Assembly (NCBI RefSeq): GCF_024195295.1
Contig: NZ_JAMFTH010000001.1
Location: forward strand, 620,001-684,000
DNA: 64,000 nt
Direction: 5' to 3'
Source of the DNA: Gilvimarinus xylanilyticus
GTDB taxonomy: Bacteria; Pseudomonadota; Gammaproteobacteria; Pseudomonadales; Cellvibrionaceae
A program made the position numbers and the translations under genes. Below the pieces are notes generated by a model, which was given only the letters and a program-made list of their open reading frames with translations, did not search any database and was not told the origin of the DNA. This document shows, piece after piece, positions 11,784 to 20,827 of this stretch (position 1 is the stretch's first letter; every line of letters begins with the position of its first letter).

Positions 11784-12953
11784 ATGGAAAAACGCCAGTA
11801 CTTTAATCAGTTTGACCCAACCCGCGTCCCTTCACCCTGTTTTGTGGTGGACAAGGCCGCCGTGGAAGACAATTTAAAAATTCTTCACCGAGTGGGGGAA
11901 GAAAGTGGCGCGAAGGTGCTCGCTGCTTTAAAAGCGTTTAGTTGTTGGTCGCTGGGTGATCTTTTCAATCAATACCTATGGGGCAGTTGCGCCAGTGGTG
12001 TTCACGAAGCGCGGTTAGCCCGCGAATACTACGGCGGCGAGGTACACACTTATTCGGCTGCCTACAAAGAGCGTGATTTAAAGCAGGTGTTGGAGCTTTC
12101 CGATCATGTTCTTTTTAACTCGGCTTCCCAGTGGCAGCGGTTTGAGTCTCTGTGTGCACAAGCTAAAGCTAAGCGGCCTGACTTGGCGTTTGGTTTACGC
12201 ATCAACCCCGAGCACTCGGAAGGCGACGTGGCCATTTACGACCCCTGCGCCCCCAAATCCCGTATGGGAATACCGGCCGGCGAATTTCCAGAGCAATTAC
12301 CTGAGTTAATCACCGGGCTTCACTTTCACACTTTGTGTGAGCAGGATGTGCCGCCTTTAGCGCGTACGATTGCGGCGGTGGAAGAAAAATTCGCTGATTA
12401 TTTACCGCAGCTACAATGGGTCAACTTTGGTGGTGGCCATCATATCAGTCGTGAAGACTATCAGGTGGATGAACTGATTGCGCTGATCAAGCGCTTTTCG
12501 GCAAAGTACGATGTCCAAGTTTATATTGAGCCGGGTGAGGCCACCGCTATTCGCAGTGGCATTCTTGTGACCGAAGTACTGGATACCTTTACCAGCACCG
12601 TACCTCAGGCCATTTTGGATACCTCGGCCACGTGTCATATGCCCGATACCTTGGAAATGCCTTACCGCGCCGACATCCTGGGCGCCGGAATGCCCAATAA
12701 AAAAGCGCACACCTATCGTCTGGGCGGCATGACATGCCTGGCGGGCGATGTTATCGGTGATTACAGCTTCGATCAGCCATTGCAGGTTGGGCAGCGATTA
12801 ATGTTCGATGATATGGCCCACTACACCATGGTAAAAACCACCACTTTTAACGGCATTAATTTACCCTCAATCGCCTTATGGGATTCACGAACGGATGAAT
12901 TAGAGGTGATTCGCGAGTTTGGTTATGAGGATTTTAAAACGCGTTTGTCGTAG
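11784..12953 (+). CDS. nspC: Carboxynorspermidine decarboxylase
   Basis: PLP-dependent alanine-racemase-fold decarboxylase that turns carboxynorspermidine or carboxyspermidine into norspermidine or spermidine. The 389 residues show the N-terminal PSPCFVVDKAAVEDNLKIL, the PLP lysine in ALKAFSCW, the barrel segment WVNFGGGHHISREDY, and EPGEATAIRSGILVTEV near the C-terminal domain. GAGAGCCCC precedes the ATG. It pairs functionally with the preceding dehydrogenase and with speA, though the transposable element and a terminator now lie between them, so it may need its own promoter. Confidence 0.93.
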   Translation: MEKRQYFNQFDPTRVPSPCFVVDKAAVEDNLKILHRVGEESGAKVLAALKAFSCWSLGDLFNQYLWGSCASGVHEARLAREYYGGEVHTYSAAYKERDLKQVLELSDHVLFNSASQWQRFESLCAQAKAKRPDLAFGLRINPEHSEGDVAIYDPCAPKSRMGIPAGEFPEQLPELITGLHFHTLCEQDVPPLARTIAAVEEKFADYLPQLQWVNFGGGHHISREDYQVDELIALIKRFSAKYDVQVYIEPGEATAIRSGILVTEVLDTFTSTVPQAILDTSATCHMPDTLEMPYRADILGAGMPNKKAHTYRLGGMTCLAGDVIGDYSFDQPLQVGQRLMFDDMAHYTMVKTTTFNGINLPSIALWDSRTDELEVIREFGYEDFKTRLS

Positions 12954-12990
12954 GAGTTTAGGGTGACGGTGAACGGATTGCGATGAACGG

Positions 12991-13015
12991 AAAAGCACCG
13001 TCGATGACGGTGTTG
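12991..13015. terminator. Probable bidirectional terminator between nspC and the glycosylase gene
   Basis: A perfect 7-bp stem CACCGTC/GACGGTG with a 3-nt loop (12996-13012) has AAAA on its left and a T-rich stretch on its right. It can therefore serve both nspC on the plus strand and the converging gene on the minus strand. The tails are short. Confidence 0.6.
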
Positions 13016-13033
13016 TTGCACTATGGCCCGCCG

Positions 13034-13630
13034 TTACTGGTGACTTTCGGCTGACAATAAGGTTTTAATCCGTTCTTGAAGTGTGGGTACTACCTCTTGC
13101 TCAAACCATGGGTGGCGCTTTAACCAGCGGTTGTTGCGTCCGCTGGGGTGGGGTAGGGGTAAAATCTCGGGCCAGAACTCGCGCCAGCGCTGCACCCGCT
13201 CGGTCACGCTTTTGCCGCTGTTGGGTAAGTGCCAGGCTTGGGCATATTGGCCAATTACCAACGTGAGCGAGACATTTTGCAATTGCTCAAGCAGGGGTTC
13301 GCGCCACAGCGGTGCACACTCGGGCCGAGGGGGCAGGTCGCCGGTTTTCCCTTGTCCCGGATAACAAAAGCCCATCGGCACCAAAGCAAAGTTTGTGGGG
13401 GTATAAAACGTCGCTCGGGAAACGCCAAGCCAGGCGCGCAGGCGGTCGCCACTGGGGTCATCAAAGGGGGTGGTGGAATGGTGAGCGCGAATACCCGGCG
13501 CTTGAGCGGCGATTAATATTCGCGACTCAGCGCTTGCCTGCAGCACTGGCCGAGGCGGAAGGGGCAGCAGTGCTTCACAGTGAGTACACCCCTGAATTTC
13601 TTGCCAAAGCTTAGAAAATGTCATTGCCAT
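13034..13630 (-). CDS. Uracil-DNA glycosylase family protein, possibly iron-sulfur type
   Basis: Predicted base-excision repair glycosylase of 198 residues. The N-terminal half has the phosphate/uracil-site motif IAAQAPGIRAHHSTTPFDDPSGDRLRAWL, and the C-terminal half has the loop motif PLPHPSGRNNRW. Four cysteines are spaced like the cluster ligands of iron-sulfur glycosylases: C15 and C18 (CTHC), then two cysteines about 15 residues apart (MGFCYPG and RPECAPLW). That a 4Fe-4S cluster is present is inference. A second ATG two codons downstream (MTFSK) is an equally good start. It is divergent from the uridine kinase gene. Confidence 0.8.
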   Translation of the reverse strand: MAMTFSKLWQEIQGCTHCEALLPLPPRPVLQASAESRILIAAQAPGIRAHHSTTPFDDPSGDRLRAWLGVSRATFYTPTNFALVPMGFCYPGQGKTGDLPPRPECAPLWREPLLEQLQNVSLTLVIGQYAQAWHLPNSGKSVTERVQRWREFWPEILPLPHPSGRNNRWLKRHPWFEQEVVPTLQERIKTLLSAESHQ

Positions 13631-13674
13631 CTTTTTGTCATATTGTAGACCCTGTTATGCAGTAGACTGACTTT

Positions 13675-14295
13675 ATGACACCTTGGTTCCTGATTATTGC
13701 GGGCGTTTCGGCCAGCGGCAAAACAACATTGGCTTCTTATCTGGCGGATCGCTTCGGCCGTAATGGGCTGGAGGTCACGCAGATTGCCATGGATGCCTAT
13801 TACCGCGATTATTCCCACATGTCTTTTGCCGAGCGCGCGGACATTAACTTTGACCATCCCGACAGCTTTGATGACAGTGCTTTGCACCGCGACATCGAAA
13901 GCCTCCGCCGGGGCGAGTCTCTGACCTTACCCGAATACGATTATTGCGACCATAGACCTCGCGCATCGAAGGTTGCGACTCGGGCCGGGGCGTTGATTAT
14001 TCTCGAAGGTATTTTACCTTTGCACTTTGTGTCTTTGCGCGAGTTGGCTGATTTTCGCGTATTTGTCGATACGCCGCTCGAGGAGTGCTATCGGCGACGA
14101 TTACAGAGGGATATTGAACACCGGGGGCGCACAGAGGCCTCGGTAAAGCGCCAGTTTGAGGAGCACGTATTGCCTATGTACCAACGTTTTATTGCCCCGC
14201 AAAAATATCAGGCCGATACCATCCTGGCCGATGGCGGTGAGCAGCCCGCTCTGTTTGAGGAAATACGCCAGAGGAGTCCGCTTTGCACTTGCTGA
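13675..14295 (+). CDS. udk: Uridine kinase-like P-loop phosphotransferase
   Basis: The 206 residues have the P-loop [18 protein letters not shown] at the N-terminus, the nucleoside-site region [14 protein letters not shown], a [10 protein letters not shown] motif typical of uridine/cytidine kinases, and an Arg-rich lid ([17 protein letters not shown]). The predicted role is phosphorylation of salvaged uridine or cytidine. The downstream gene is a nucleoside transporter that overlaps it by 13 bp, which supports a coupled uptake-and-phosphorylate unit. The C-terminus is somewhat shorter than in E. coli Udk. A phosphoribulokinase-like relative cannot be excluded, but the neighbour favours Udk. 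Confidence 0.8.
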   Translation: MTPWFLIIAGVSASGKTTLASYLADRFGRNGLEVTQIAMDAYYRDYSHMSFAERADINFDHPDSFDDSALHRDIESLRRGESLTLPEYDYCDHRPRASKVATRAGALIILEGILPLHFVSLRELADFRVFVDTPLEECYRRRLQRDIEHRGRTEASVKRQFEEHVLPMYQRFIAPQKYQADTILADGGEQPALFEEIRQRSPLCTC

Positions 14296-15503
14296 TTTCT
14301 GTGCTGGGTATTCTGGTTTTACTGGCGATTGCCGCTGCCTGCAGCGAGAATATTCGCGCGATTCGCTGGCGCACGGTCAGCGTCGCCTTTGCCTTGCAGT
14401 TGGGGTTGGGGGCCCTGGTACTCTACTCAAGCTGGGGGCGGCGGGCGTTGGCGCATTTGTCCGAGGCGATTTATCAGGTGATCTCCTACGCTCAGGCGGG
14501 TATCGAGTTTATGTTTGGCGAGCTGTCCAGCGATAAACTGGGCTTTATCTTCGCCTTTAATGTCCTTCCCGTGGTAATTTTTTTCTCCTCATTCGTTGCC
14601 GTGCTTTATTACCTAGGCATTATGCAGTGGGTGATTCGATTCTTAGGCGGTGGTTTGCGCTGGCTATTGGGGACTAGTCGCGCCGAGTCGCTTTCGGCTA
14701 CAGCCAATATATTTGTGGGTCATACCGAAGCGCCCATGGTGGTAAAGCCTTTTATCGCCCATATGACTCGCTCTGAGCTGTTTGCCATTATGGTGGGCGG
14801 CCTGGCAACGGTAGCCGGGTCGGTACTGGCCGGTTATGTGGGGTTGGGGGTAGAGCTTAAGTATTTGCTGGCGGCCAGCTTTATGGCCGCGCCGGGCGGT
14901 TTTTTAATGGCCAAGCTTATGGTGCCGGAAACCGAAACCCCGGTGGAAGACATTGACGCCAGCGCCGCCAGTGAAACCCAGTACACCAATGTGTTTGACG
15001 CCGCCGCTGTGGGGGCGACCAGTGGTCTTCAGCTGGCGGCCAATATTGGCGCTATGCTGATCGCGTTTATCAGTTTGATTGCATTGGTAAACGGCCTGCT
15101 GGGTTTGGTGGGCGGCTGGCTAGGGATGGAGTTTTTGAGTCTTCAGTGGTTGCTTGGGTTACTCTTTCAGCCTTTGGCGTTTTTACTGGGTATCCCCTGG
15201 GAGGAGACGCGGGTGGCGGGTAGCCTGATTGGCCAGAAACTGGTGCTCAATGAGTTTGTTGCCTTTGTCGATTTGGCTGCGCAGCGCGAACACCTGTCGG
15301 AAAAGTCCGTGGCCGTCGTGTCCTTTGCGCTCTGTGGCTTTGCTAATTTTGGTTCGCTGGCCGTACTTTTAGGTGGATTTGCCACTCTGGCCCCCAATCG
15401 CCGGGCAGATGTCGCCAACTTGGGGCTTAAAGCCGTTTTTGCCGGTTTTTTTGCCAATATGATGAGCGCCGCCATTGCTGGGTTATTTCTCTCTCTGGTC
15501 TAA
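14283..15503 (+). CDS. Concentrative nucleoside transporter, NupC/CNT family
   Basis: Inner-membrane cation-coupled nucleoside symporter of 406 residues. It is strongly hydrophobic, with the CNT family segments [40 protein letters not shown] (the conserved G-x-x-E-A-P motif) and [16 protein letters not shown] (the gate motif). The apparent start is a TTG at 14283 inside the kinase gene, with an AGAGGAG-type site just before it; the 13-bp overlap suggests translational coupling. Cotranscription with a uridine kinase-like gene makes pyrimidine nucleoside salvage the likely role. Confidence 0.9.
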   Translation: MHLLISVLGILVLLAIAAACSENIRAIRWRTVSVAFALQLGLGALVLYSSWGRRALAHLSEAIYQVISYAQAGIEFMFGELSSDKLGFIFAFNVLPVVIFFSSFVAVLYYLGIMQWVIRFLGGGLRWLLGTSRAESLSATANIFVGHTEAPMVVKPFIAHMTRSELFAIMVGGLATVAGSVLAGYVGLGVELKYLLAASFMAAPGGFLMAKLMVPETETPVEDIDASAASETQYTNVFDAAAVGATSGLQLAANIGAMLIAFISLIALVNGLLGLVGGWLGMEFLSLQWLLGLLFQPLAFLLGIPWEETRVAGSLIGQKLVLNEFVAFVDLAAQREHLSEKSVAVVSFALCGFANFGSLAVLLGGFATLAPNRRADVANLGLKAVFAGFFANMMSAAIAGLFLSLV

Positions 15504-15563
15504 ACCGTCTGGTTTTTAATTTCCGCTCCTTCCGTATAATGGGTCGCAAACTATAAAACGGGG

Positions 15564-17105
15564 GTGAGTTTGAAACTATTGCGTTTAGTCTTTGCGGTCT
15601 GGTTGGTGTCGGTTTCGCTACTGGCGTCGGCCCAGCCTAAGAGTTCAAAAGAAATTGTCGCCCTGGTGCAGCAGTATTGCGGCAGTTGCCATACGGCGCC
15701 TTCCCCTCAGCTTCTGCCTAAGGCGAGCTGGCCGCCGGTCATTGATGCCATGGCGGAGTTGGCCGAAAGACGTCTTGGCCAACCTTTTATCCCCCCCGAG
15801 GCTCAGCATCATATCAAGGCGCTCTACTATGGCAGTGCGCCGGAAAAGCTGGCGGTCTTGCCTTATATCGATGAGTCCCACCCGCGTATACGTTTTGCTC
15901 CCACACAGTTGTCAGCGCCCACTTTGGTACCCCAGATAATGGCCATTACGCCGCTGCCGCCTAGGGAAGATCAGCTGCGATTCTTGGTTTCCGATGCCGA
16001 GACGGGCGAGCTTCGCCTGCTCAGCGGGAAAGTAGGGGACCTCGATGCCTGGCAAGAGCAGACGGTGGCAAAGATTGCGCTGCCGGTGGCGGTGGATTCG
16101 CTGGATATGAACGGCGATGGCCTGGATGATTTGGTGGTCGCTGATTTGGGCGAGTTACCCCCCAATGGCAACCCATCGGGACGCGTGTATTTGCTGCTAA
16201 ATAAAGGTAAGGGCCAGTATGAGCAACGTCTGTTGGTCGAGAAGCTGGGACGGGTCAGCGATATCAACGCTTTGGACTTGGATCAGGATGGCGACATCGA
16301 CTTGGCCATCGCGGTGTTTGGCGGCCAGGGCAAGGGCGAAATACTCTGGCTTGAGAACACGGCCAAGGGGTATCAGACCCACCAACTATTGGGCTTGAGT
16401 GGCGCGCTTAACATTGACGATACCGATCTCAATGGCGACGGCATTGTCGATTTGGTCACTCTGGTGGCCCAGGAGCACGAGACTTTGATCGCTTTTATGG
16501 GGAAGGGCAAGGGCGTTTTTGAGCGTCAGGATTTGGTCAGTGCGGGACACCCTATGTTTGGCGCCACCAGTATGAGTGTGGTGGATTTGGACCGAGATGG
16601 TGACCCGGATATTTTATTCACCAATGGCGATGCCTTCGACACCCAGACCGACCCCAAGCCCTATCACGGTCTGCAGTGGTTGGAAAACAAGGGCAAAATG
16701 CAGTTTGCGGCCTATGATATCGGTCGTTATTACGGCGCCGTGAATGCTCAGGCGACCGATATGGACGGCGATGGAGATTTGGATATTGTTGCCAGTAGTT
16801 GGGTTAATGATTGGGATGATCCTAAGCGTAACGCATTAATTTGGTACGAAAACAATGGTCGCCAATCATTTACTCCATACCCTATCAGCCAGGCGTATCG
16901 GGGGTTAGTACCCTTGGTGGTTGCCGATTTCAGCGGTGATGGGGCGGCGGATATTCTTACCGGGTCCTTTCGTATGGACTTGCTTCACCAAGGGCTAAAG
17001 CGTGATGACAATACGCTTAGTTTCAATTTAGACCGCTCCGAGCAGGGTGAGAAAAGCGGTCGTCTGATGATATTTGTCTCACAGGAGCGCGCTGAGCAGG
17101 AGTGA
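15564..17105 (+). CDS. Secreted FG-GAP/VCBS beta-propeller protein with an N-terminal haem-c motif
   Basis: I recognise the domains but not a named function. Residues 1-23 form a signal peptide ending near ASA. A CxxCH haem-c site (YCGSCHTAPSP) lies at about residues 39-45 in a short cytochrome-like region (about 25-95). From about residue 170 on there are at least five repeats with calcium-binding DxNxDGxxD-type loops (DMNGDGLDD, DLDQDGDID, DLNGDGIVD, DLDRDGDPD, DMDGDGDLD), the hallmark of integrin-like FG-GAP propellers. The start is the GTG at 15564; a TTG at 15570 is possible. A TATAAT box lies at 15535-15540. A periplasmic or surface redox/binding role is inference. Confidence 0.75.
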   Translation: MSLKLLRLVFAVWLVSVSLLASAQPKSSKEIVALVQQYCGSCHTAPSPQLLPKASWPPVIDAMAELAERRLGQPFIPPEAQHHIKALYYGSAPEKLAVLPYIDESHPRIRFAPTQLSAPTLVPQIMAITPLPPREDQLRFLVSDAETGELRLLSGKVGDLDAWQEQTVAKIALPVAVDSLDMNGDGLDDLVVADLGELPPNGNPSGRVYLLLNKGKGQYEQRLLVEKLGRVSDINALDLDQDGDIDLAIAVFGGQGKGEILWLENTAKGYQTHQLLGLSGALNIDDTDLNGDGIVDLVTLVAQEHETLIAFMGKGKGVFERQDLVSAGHPMFGATSMSVVDLDRDGDPDILFTNGDAFDTQTDPKPYHGLQWLENKGKMQFAAYDIGRYYGAVNAQATDMDGDGDLDIVASSWVNDWDDPKRNALIWYENNGRQSFTPYPISQAYRGLVPLVVADFSGDGAADILTGSFRMDLLHQGLKRDDNTLSFNLDRSEQGEKSGRLMIFVSQERAEQE

Positions 17106-17134
17106 TGCTTTAGCGCGTAACCATCGCTTAACGC

Positions 17135-17162
17135 TTGTGTTAGGCAATTTGTATTGTATAAT
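17135..17162 (+). promoter_or_regulatory. Predicted promoter of the GbsR-type regulator gene
   Basis: TTGTGT at 17135-17140 and a perfect TATAAT at 17157-17162 are separated by 16 bp. An imperfect palindrome TAACGC-TT-GTGTTA (17129-17142) overlaps the -35 box, and a perfect palindrome lies at the expected start point, so this promoter looks repressible. Confidence 0.5.
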
Positions 17163-17164
17163 TA

Positions 17165-17176
17165 CTGAAATTTCAG
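17165..17176. promoter_or_regulatory. Candidate autoregulatory operator (perfect palindrome)
   Basis: CTGAAATTTCAG is a perfect 12-bp palindrome, three bases after the TATAAT box and 17 bp before the start codon of the GbsR-type regulator. A repressor bound here would block transcription initiation. That the adjacent regulator binds it is inference from position and symmetry. Confidence 0.45.
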
Positions 17177-17192
17177 AAAATAGTGAAAGTTG

Positions 17193-17705
17193 ATGTCGCC
17201 ACTTATTGAGTCCTTTGTGCGCCACTTCGGCGAAATGGGTAGTCGCTGGGGCATTAATCGCACCGTGGGGCAAATGTATGCCTACATTGTCCTGTCGGAT
17301 GAGCCGGTTAACGCCGATGAGCTAGCCGCTGAATTAAAGGTGTCACGCTCCAATGTCAGTATGGGGCTGAAAGAGCTGCAAAGCTGGAATCTGGTGCGCT
17401 TACTGCACGTGCCGGGCGATCGCAAAGATTATTTTACCGCCCCGGAAGATGTCTGGGAAATTGCGATGACGCTGATTAACGAGCGGCGCAAACGCGAAAT
17501 TGATCCCACCCTTACCGTGATGCGCGATTTGTTAATGGAAAATCCGCGCAGTCCATCCGACCAGTACGCCCAAGGTCGGATCGAAGAGATGTACCAGTTA
17601 ATCGAAATGCTGACTCACTGGAGTCGCGAAATACAACAGTTAAGCCCCAAGCAAATTTCCCGCATGCTAAAGCTCGGGGCCGGGGTGAGTAAGTTGCTCG
17701 GTTAA
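17193..17705 (+). CDS. GbsR/MarR-type transcriptional regulator
   Basis: Winged-helix regulator of 170 residues from ATG 17193 (a TTG one codon earlier is in frame). The DNA-binding region is about residues 25-95: INRTVGQMYAYIVLSDEPVNADELA, then the recognition helix VSRSNVSMGLKELQSWNLV and the wing VPGDRKDYFTAPED, the pattern of the GbsR subfamily. It lies 27 bp upstream of cioAB in the same direction, so it is probably a local regulator of the bd-type oxidase. Its own promoter carries palindromes suited to autoregulation. The signal it senses is not visible. Confidence 0.85.
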   Translation: MSPLIESFVRHFGEMGSRWGINRTVGQMYAYIVLSDEPVNADELAAELKVSRSNVSMGLKELQSWNLVRLLHVPGDRKDYFTAPEDVWEIAMTLINERRKREIDPTLTVMRDLLMENPRSPSDQYAQGRIEEMYQLIEMLTHWSREIQQLSPKQISRMLKLGAGVSKLLG

Positions 17706-17732
17706 AGGTTCTGTAAACAGCGAGAGGTAGCC

Positions 17733-19076
17733 ATGCTGGATGTATTTATGTTGTCGCGGATTCAGTTTGCGGCCAATATCACCTTTCATATTCTCTTTCC
17801 CACGATCACCATTGCGCTGTGCTGGCTCTTGTTGTTCTTTAAGTTGCGTTATAACCGCACCGGCGATGAAGCTTGGTACCACGCTTACCGTTTCTGGGTG
17901 AAAATCTTTGCCCTCAGCTTTGCCCTGGGTGTGGTTAGTGGCATCACCATGTCGTTTCAGTTTGGCACTAATTGGCCGGGCTATATGGAGACCGTGGGTA
18001 ATATTGCCGGGCCTTTGTTGGGCTATGAGGTGCTGACTGCCTTTTTCCTTGAGGCAACTTTTTTGGGAATTATGCTCTACGGCACCAAGCGCGTGTCCAA
18101 CCGGGTACACACGATCGCCACGGCTTTGGTGGCCGTGGGTACCTCCATGTCGGCATTCTGGATTTTATCGCTCAACAGCTGGATGCAAACCCCGGCCGGT
18201 TTTGAAATGCGCGATGGGGTTGCCTTCCCCACAAGCTGGTGGGAGATTATCTTCAACCCGTCCATGCCCTATCGGGTAGGGCATATGCTTTTGGCCTCGG
18301 GTTTAACCGCATCGTTTTTTGTAGCTGGCGTGTCCGCTTACCGAAAATTAAAAGGGGATCATTCCCGCGAGGTGACACTCAGCTTAAAAACGGCCGTTTA
18401 TCTGGCGGCGATCTTGATTCCGTTGCAAATATTTATGGGCGACCTGCACGGTTTAAATACCCTCAAACACCAGCCAGCCAAAATTGCCGCCATGGAAGGG
18501 ATTTGGGAGACCGAGTCGGGCGCGCCCTTGCAGTTGTTTGCTCTGCCCAACAGCGAGACTAAAACCAATGACTACTCTATCTCTATCCCTCGCGGGGCAA
18601 GCTGGATCCTGACCCACAGTGGCGACGGTGAAATTCGCGGTCTCAATGAATTCGCGGGCGAGCATCCCCCGGTGGCACCGGTATTTTGGGGGTTTCGGGT
18701 TATGGTGGGCATGGGGCTTTTGATGTTGTTTATGTCTTGGACGTGCTCCTGGCAGTTGTGGCGCCGCGGTATGCCTGCCAAAGTATTCTTAATGGGGTTA
18801 GTGGGAATGACGTTTTCCGGCTGGATCGCGACGGTCGCCGGCTGGTATGTCACTGAAATTGGCCGTCAGCCCTTTATGGTCTATGGCGTGGTGAAAACCG
18901 CAGATTTGGTGACCAATACGCCGGCCAGCCACGTGCTGTTTACCGCAATCGGCTATGTGTTGGTGTATATCGGTTTGATTGTCGCATTTTTGCATACCTT
19001 GTTCTATTTGGCTCGCAAAGCGGTAGAAAACTCGGTGGAAGATCTTGACCCGGAAGTAACAGGAGGCAAGGCATGA
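17733..19076 (+). CDS. cioA: Cytochrome bd-type (cyanide-insensitive) ubiquinol oxidase subunit I
   Basis: Haem-bearing subunit of a bd-type quinol oxidase in the inner membrane. At 447 residues it has the short Q-loop of the CIO class, unlike the roughly 520-residue E. coli CydA. The b595 haem-ligand histidine is H19 (ITFHILFPT), another histidine ligand lies in YRVGHMLLASG, and the quinol-site segment is GDLHGLNTLKHQPAKIAAMEG, close to Pseudomonas CioA. The normally invariant GRQPW motif reads GRQPF here, a point worth noting. The ATG follows GAGAGG. It overlaps cioB by 4 bp. Confidence 0.93.
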   Translation: MLDVFMLSRIQFAANITFHILFPTITIALCWLLLFFKLRYNRTGDEAWYHAYRFWVKIFALSFALGVVSGITMSFQFGTNWPGYMETVGNIAGPLLGYEVLTAFFLEATFLGIMLYGTKRVSNRVHTIATALVAVGTSMSAFWILSLNSWMQTPAGFEMRDGVAFPTSWWEIIFNPSMPYRVGHMLLASGLTASFFVAGVSAYRKLKGDHSREVTLSLKTAVYLAAILIPLQIFMGDLHGLNTLKHQPAKIAAMEGIWETESGAPLQLFALPNSETKTNDYSISIPRGASWILTHSGDGEIRGLNEFAGEHPPVAPVFWGFRVMVGMGLLMLFMSWTCSWQLWRRGMPAKVFLMGLVGMTFSGWIATVAGWYVTEIGRQPFMVYGVVKTADLVTNTPASHVLFTAIGYVLVYIGLIVAFLHTLFYLARKAVENSVEDLDPEVTGGKA

Positions 19077-20077
19077 GTGGCGAAGCTTATTGGCTACCGA
19101 TTATTTTTATTTTTTTGATGGGGCTTGCTGTACTGATTTACGCGGTATTGGATGGCTTTGATTTGGGTGTAGGTATTTTGATGCCCATGGGGCGCACTGA
19201 GTCGCGCAACACCCTATTTGCATCCATAGGGCCGTTCTGGGACGCCAACGAAACCTGGTTGGTGCTGGCGGTGGGAATCCTGTTGATCGCATTTCCCTCG
19301 GCACATTCGCAAATATTGGGCACCCTTTACTTACCGGCCTTCTTTTTGCTCTTCGGTTTGATATTGCGAGGCGTTGCCTTTGATTTTCGGGCTAAAGCCC
19401 ATGCCGATTACCAAAACCGGTGGGACCGCTGTTTTAAAGCCGGCTCTCTGATTGCGTCTTTAGCACAGGGGTATATGCTGGGTATTTATGTGACCGGGTT
19501 TGACGGTGGGGCTTTATCCACGGCTTTTGGGGTGCTCAGTGCTATCTGCGTGACGGCGGCCTATGCGTTTATCGGCGCCTGTTGGTTGGTGCGCAAAACC
19601 GAAGGCGAGTTACAGCTATGGGCTGCTAAACGTGCGTGCTTAACCGCGATTTTAATGATTGTCGGGCTTGTCAGCGTCAGTGCGGTGAACCCCCTGTTAA
19701 GCCCAGAGGTGTTTGATAAATGGTTTACCTTGCCGCAGGCATTGTTGCTGTTGCTCATTCCTTTTATGTGCGCGGTGCTTTTTGTTGTGCTGTTTATCTA
19801 TTTGCGCCATTTTCCCTATGAGAATGATTTTGACTCGTGGGTTCCTTTCGCCTGCGCGATTGGTATTTTTGTATTGTCGTTTCAGGCACTCGCTTACAGC
19901 TATTTTCCCTATGTAATTCCGGGAGAAATCACGATATGGGAGGCCGCCAGCGCACCCGAGTCACTCAAATTTATTTTGGTGGGCGCCTTATTTGTATTGC
20001 CGACTATTTTAACTTACACGTTTTTTGTCTATCGGATTTTTGGGGGTAAGGCGCAGGCGTTAACTTACGGCGATTAA
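19073..20077 (+). CDS. cioB: Cytochrome bd-type ubiquinol oxidase subunit II
   Basis: Partner membrane subunit of the bd-type oxidase, 334 residues. The start MSGEAYWLPIIFIFLMGLAVLIYAVLDGFDLGVG contains the family motif DGFDLGVG, followed by FWDANETWLVLAVGILLIAFPSAH, a conserved CydB region. Its ATG lies in an ATGA overlap with the cioA stop. No CydX-like small subunit gene is seen in the short space that follows. Confidence 0.93.
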   Translation: MSGEAYWLPIIFIFLMGLAVLIYAVLDGFDLGVGILMPMGRTESRNTLFASIGPFWDANETWLVLAVGILLIAFPSAHSQILGTLYLPAFFLLFGLILRGVAFDFRAKAHADYQNRWDRCFKAGSLIASLAQGYMLGIYVTGFDGGALSTAFGVLSAICVTAAYAFIGACWLVRKTEGELQLWAAKRACLTAILMIVGLVSVSAVNPLLSPEVFDKWFTLPQALLLLLIPFMCAVLFVVLFIYLRHFPYENDFDSWVPFACAIGIFVLSFQALAYSYFPYVIPGEITIWEAASAPESLKFILVGALFVLPTILTYTFFVYRIFGGKAQALTYGD

Positions 20078-20176
20078 GAAGCGCCCGGCGCAATTGCCGC
20101 TTCTGTCATAAAAATGCCCTCAAGCTTTGGTTTGCGTCGTGATAGCATAGGCGCTTTTACCGACTTGGGGGCCGAG

Positions 20177-20827
20177 ATGGCTGCTAAAAAAGCTCGTAAC
20201 ACCGCATCCAAATCCGACGAGAAACACCTGCATCTTTTGCATGGCGTTTATCTGCCCAAGGCGCAGCATAAAGAGATTCGTCGCTTTAAACGCTTGTACG
20301 AAGAGCCTTCGCTACACGGTACCAAAGTATGGCGCTCCAGCGCGGTGCTGATGGATTACTTATTAGAAAACCCCATTCGTAAACGCGCTAAAGTGTTAGA
20401 GGTTGGCTGTGGCTGGGGTGGCCTTAGCTGTTTTATGGCAAAACAGTTTGATGCCCGAGTCACGGCGGTTGACGCCGATGGTGCTTTGGCTCCTTATGTG
20501 GAGTTTGTGAAATCGCTCAATAGCGTCAAAAAAGTCGAGTTCGTGACCAAGCGTTTCGAGAAAATCACCAAAAAAGACCTGCAGGGGGTGCATACCCTCA
20601 TTGGAAGCGAAATCTGCTTCTGGGACGAAATGACCAAACCTCTTTTTAATCTCATTAAACGCGCACGCAATGCCGGGGTGAAAAATATCCTGATTGCCGA
20701 CCCCGGACGCACACCGTTTCTTAATTTGGTGGACTTGTGCGATGAAAAGTTTGATGCCGAGATGCTGGGTCATACCATTAAAAAACCCTGGAAGACCGAA
20801 AAGTATATTTTAAAGGTGTCCGGATGA
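20177..20827 (+). CDS. Class I SAM-dependent methyltransferase
   Basis: The protein has about 216 residues. The frame opens at 20114, but ATG 20177 (MAAKKARNTASKSDEKHL) follows a GGGGCCGAG site and starts the conserved part, so it is preferred with some doubt. Motif I is VLEVGCGWGGLSCFMAKQF, an acidic motif II follows in VTAVDADGALAPYVEF, and a later strand reads GVKNILIADPGRTPF. This resembles the METTL/nicotinamide-N-methyltransferase-like group, but the substrate is unknown. It stands alone after cioB, and a structured repeat begins directly at its stop codon. Confidence 0.75.
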   Translation: MAAKKARNTASKSDEKHLHLLHGVYLPKAQHKEIRRFKRLYEEPSLHGTKVWRSSAVLMDYLLENPIRKRAKVLEVGCGWGGLSCFMAKQFDARVTAVDADGALAPYVEFVKSLNSVKKVEFVTKRFEKITKKDLQGVHTLIGSEICFWDEMTKPLFNLIKRARNAGVKNILIADPGRTPFLNLVDLCDEKFDAEMLGHTIKKPWKTEKYILKVSG

